Assembly: GCA_030688105.1 (NCBI GenBank)
Contig: JAUYIV010000401.1
Location: 1 to 5,308 of the forward strand
From: Actinomycetota bacterium
GTDB taxonomy: Bacteria > Actinomycetota > Acidimicrobiia > Spongiisociales > UBA11373
Length of the DNA: 5,308 bases
Direction: 5' to 3'
Within the stretch, counting starts at the first letter, position 1. Every line of letters starts with the position of its first letter. The position numbers were made by a program, and so were the translations under genes. The notes beneath the pieces were generated by a model, which worked only from the letters and a program-made list of their open reading frames with translations, was not told the origin of the DNA and did not search any database. Of this stretch, positions 4,580 to 5,308 are shown piece by piece.

Positions 4580-4993
4580 ATGCTGATGCCGAAGCGTGTC
4601 AAATGGCGCAAGCAGCAGCGGGGCAACATGCGCGGCAACGCCAAGGGAGGCACCGTGGTGACCTCGGGCGAGTTCGGTCTGCAGGCCCTCGAGCCGGCGT
4701 GGATCACGTCGCGGCAGATCGAGGCGGCGCGTGTCGCCATGACCCGGTACATCAAGCGGGGTGGGAAGGTCTGGATCAACATCTTCCCGGACAAGCCGGT
4801 CACCCAGAAGCCCGCGGAGACCCGCATGGGCTCCGGAAAAGGCAACCCGGAGTTCTGGGTCGCCGTGGTGCGACCCGGTCGGGTGATGTTCGAGCTCGCC
4901 GGCGTCCCCGAGGATCTGGCTCGTGAGGCGATGCGCCTCGCCGGGCACAAGCTCCCGGTCAAGACCAAGTTCGTGAGGAGGGAGGAGCTGTGA
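4580..4993 (+). CDS. rplP: 50S ribosomal protein L16
   Basis: L16 is a late-assembling 50S protein that helps position the A-site tRNA near the peptidyl-transferase centre. The 137-residue product has normal length and starts MLMPKRVKWRKQQRGNMRG, the typical N terminus; the ATG at 4580 rather than the one 6 bases later fits the MLMPKR family start. Conserved segments are FGLQALEPAWITSRQIEAAR (32-51), VWINIFPDKPVTQKPAETRMGSGKG (64-88) and LAREAMRLAGHKLPVKTKFV. Arg82 is the counterpart of E. coli Arg81, the residue hydroxylated by the oxygenase YcfD/RoxA there; whether it is modified here cannot be judged. It follows rpsC after 3 bases, with purine-rich GAGGAGCAGGGG upstream. The stop overlaps the rpmC GTG (GTGA). 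Confidence 0.97.
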   Translation: MLMPKRVKWRKQQRGNMRGNAKGGTVVTSGEFGLQALEPAWITSRQIEAARVAMTRYIKRGGKVWINIFPDKPVTQKPAETRMGSGKGNPEFWVAVVRPGRVMFELAGVPEDLAREAMRLAGHKLPVKTKFVRREEL

Positions 4994-5214
4994 AGCCGGC
5001 AGACCTGCGCGACCTCCCTTACGACGAGCTCAAAGAGAAGCTCGACCAAGCCAAGGAGGAGCTCTTCAACCTCCGTTTCCAGCTGGCGACCAACCAGCTG
5101 GACAACACCGCCCGTCTACGCACGGTGCGCCGCGAAGCGGCCCGCATCGCCACGGTGATGCGCGAGCAGGAGATCGAGGCGTACTTCGAGATGGAGGAGA
5201 AGGGCGATGAGTGA
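4990..5214 (+). CDS. rpmC: 50S ribosomal protein L29
   Basis: L29 is a small helical protein beside L23 at the tunnel exit. The 74-residue product is slightly longer than the 60-70 usual for the family. The core is clear: DLRDLPYDELKEKLDQAKEEL, then FNLRFQLATNQLDNTARLRTVRREAARIATV (about residues 26-56). A charged extension ending EAYFEMEEKGDE follows. The start is GTG at 4990 within the GTGA overlap with rplP; GGGAGG at 4980-4985 lies 4 bases upstream in the end of rplP. Its last 8 bases contain the start of rpsQ. Confidence 0.96.
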   Translation: MKPADLRDLPYDELKEKLDQAKEELFNLRFQLATNQLDNTARLRTVRREAARIATVMREQEIEAYFEMEEKGDE

Positions 5215-5308
5215 TCGCGCCACCCGCAAGATCCGTACCGGGGTCGTCGTGTCCGACGCCCGCGACAAGACCGTGACGGTCGAGATCAGGGAGTCGACCC
5301 GGCACTCC
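5207..5308 (+). CDS. rpsQ: 30S ribosomal protein S17, partial (5' end)
   Basis: S17 is a small OB-fold protein that binds the 5' domain of 16S rRNA and helps early 30S assembly. Only the first 34 codons are visible, running to the window edge without a stop. The reading MSDRATRKIRTGVVVSDARD continues KTVTVEIRESTRHS, matching the S17 start in which a basic segment precedes the GVVVSD..DKTVTV strand pair. The ATG at 5207 lies 8 bases inside the end of rpmC, with GGAGG at 5193-5197, 9 bases upstream. Its place after rpmC is the canonical order. The missing C-terminal part lies beyond base 5308. Confidence 0.93.
   Translation, partial: MSDRATRKIRTGVVVSDARDKTVTVEIRESTRHS

Noticed and set aside
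3893..4948. Long open frame of 351 codons on the - strand, opposite rpsC and rplP
   Set aside because: It is antisense to two conserved genes, has low-complexity Gly/Arg/Leu-rich composition and includes the mirror of the S3 repeats. GC-rich third positions commonly keep antisense frames open.

Overview
The window lies inside the bacterial S10-spc ribosomal protein operon. Every gene is on the + strand, in the canonical order rpsJ (S10), rplC (L3), rplD (L4), rplW (L23), rplB (L2), rpsS (S19), rplV (L22), rpsC (S3), rplP (L16), rpmC (L29) and rpsQ (S17). The window starts just upstream of rpsJ, and rpsQ runs off the right edge after 34 codons. The DNA is GC-rich with GC-rich third codon positions. 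Several protein signatures look actinobacterial: L4 with GSIRSPQWRGGGVVHGPRPRDY, L2 with GGRHPVSPWGKPEGRTRK, L3 with HRAPGSIGACATP. A high-GC actinomycete, possibly a deep lineage such as Acidimicrobiia, is my inference; there is no taxonomic marker beyond these proteins.

Layout: 1-1925 holds rpsJ-rplC-rplD-rplW packed with 4- to 8-base overlaps (GTGA junctions, one TTG start). 1926-2043 is the only real gap in the window. 2044-5308 holds rplB-rpsS-rplV-rpsC-rplP-rpmC-rpsQ, again joined by 3-base gaps or 1- to 8-base overlaps. The tight packing implies one polycistronic mRNA with translational coupling. The products join both ribosomal subunits: L3, L4, L23, L2, L22, L16 and L29 build the 50S peptidyl-transferase core and exit tunnel, while S10, S19, S3 and S17 go to the 30S. 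No promoter or terminator was found; transcription must start upstream of base 1 and continue past base 5308.

Most of the window is ordinary and strongly conserved. Its most unusual part is the 118-base rplW-rplB gap. It holds two facing sets of heptamer repeats: four degenerate CNNCCAG units, then four perfect GAGGCTG units. They can fold into a long GC-rich hairpin that contains the apparent rplB Shine-Dalgarno sequence. A 41-codon open frame spans the gap, starting 2 bases after the rplW stop and ending 10 bases inside rplB, so it could couple the two genes. Second is the S3 protein, which carries an extra C-terminal tail of about 140 residues with two families of internal repeats, one basic/glycine-rich and one acidic. 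I see no defence, mobile, CRISPR or RNA-gene system here.
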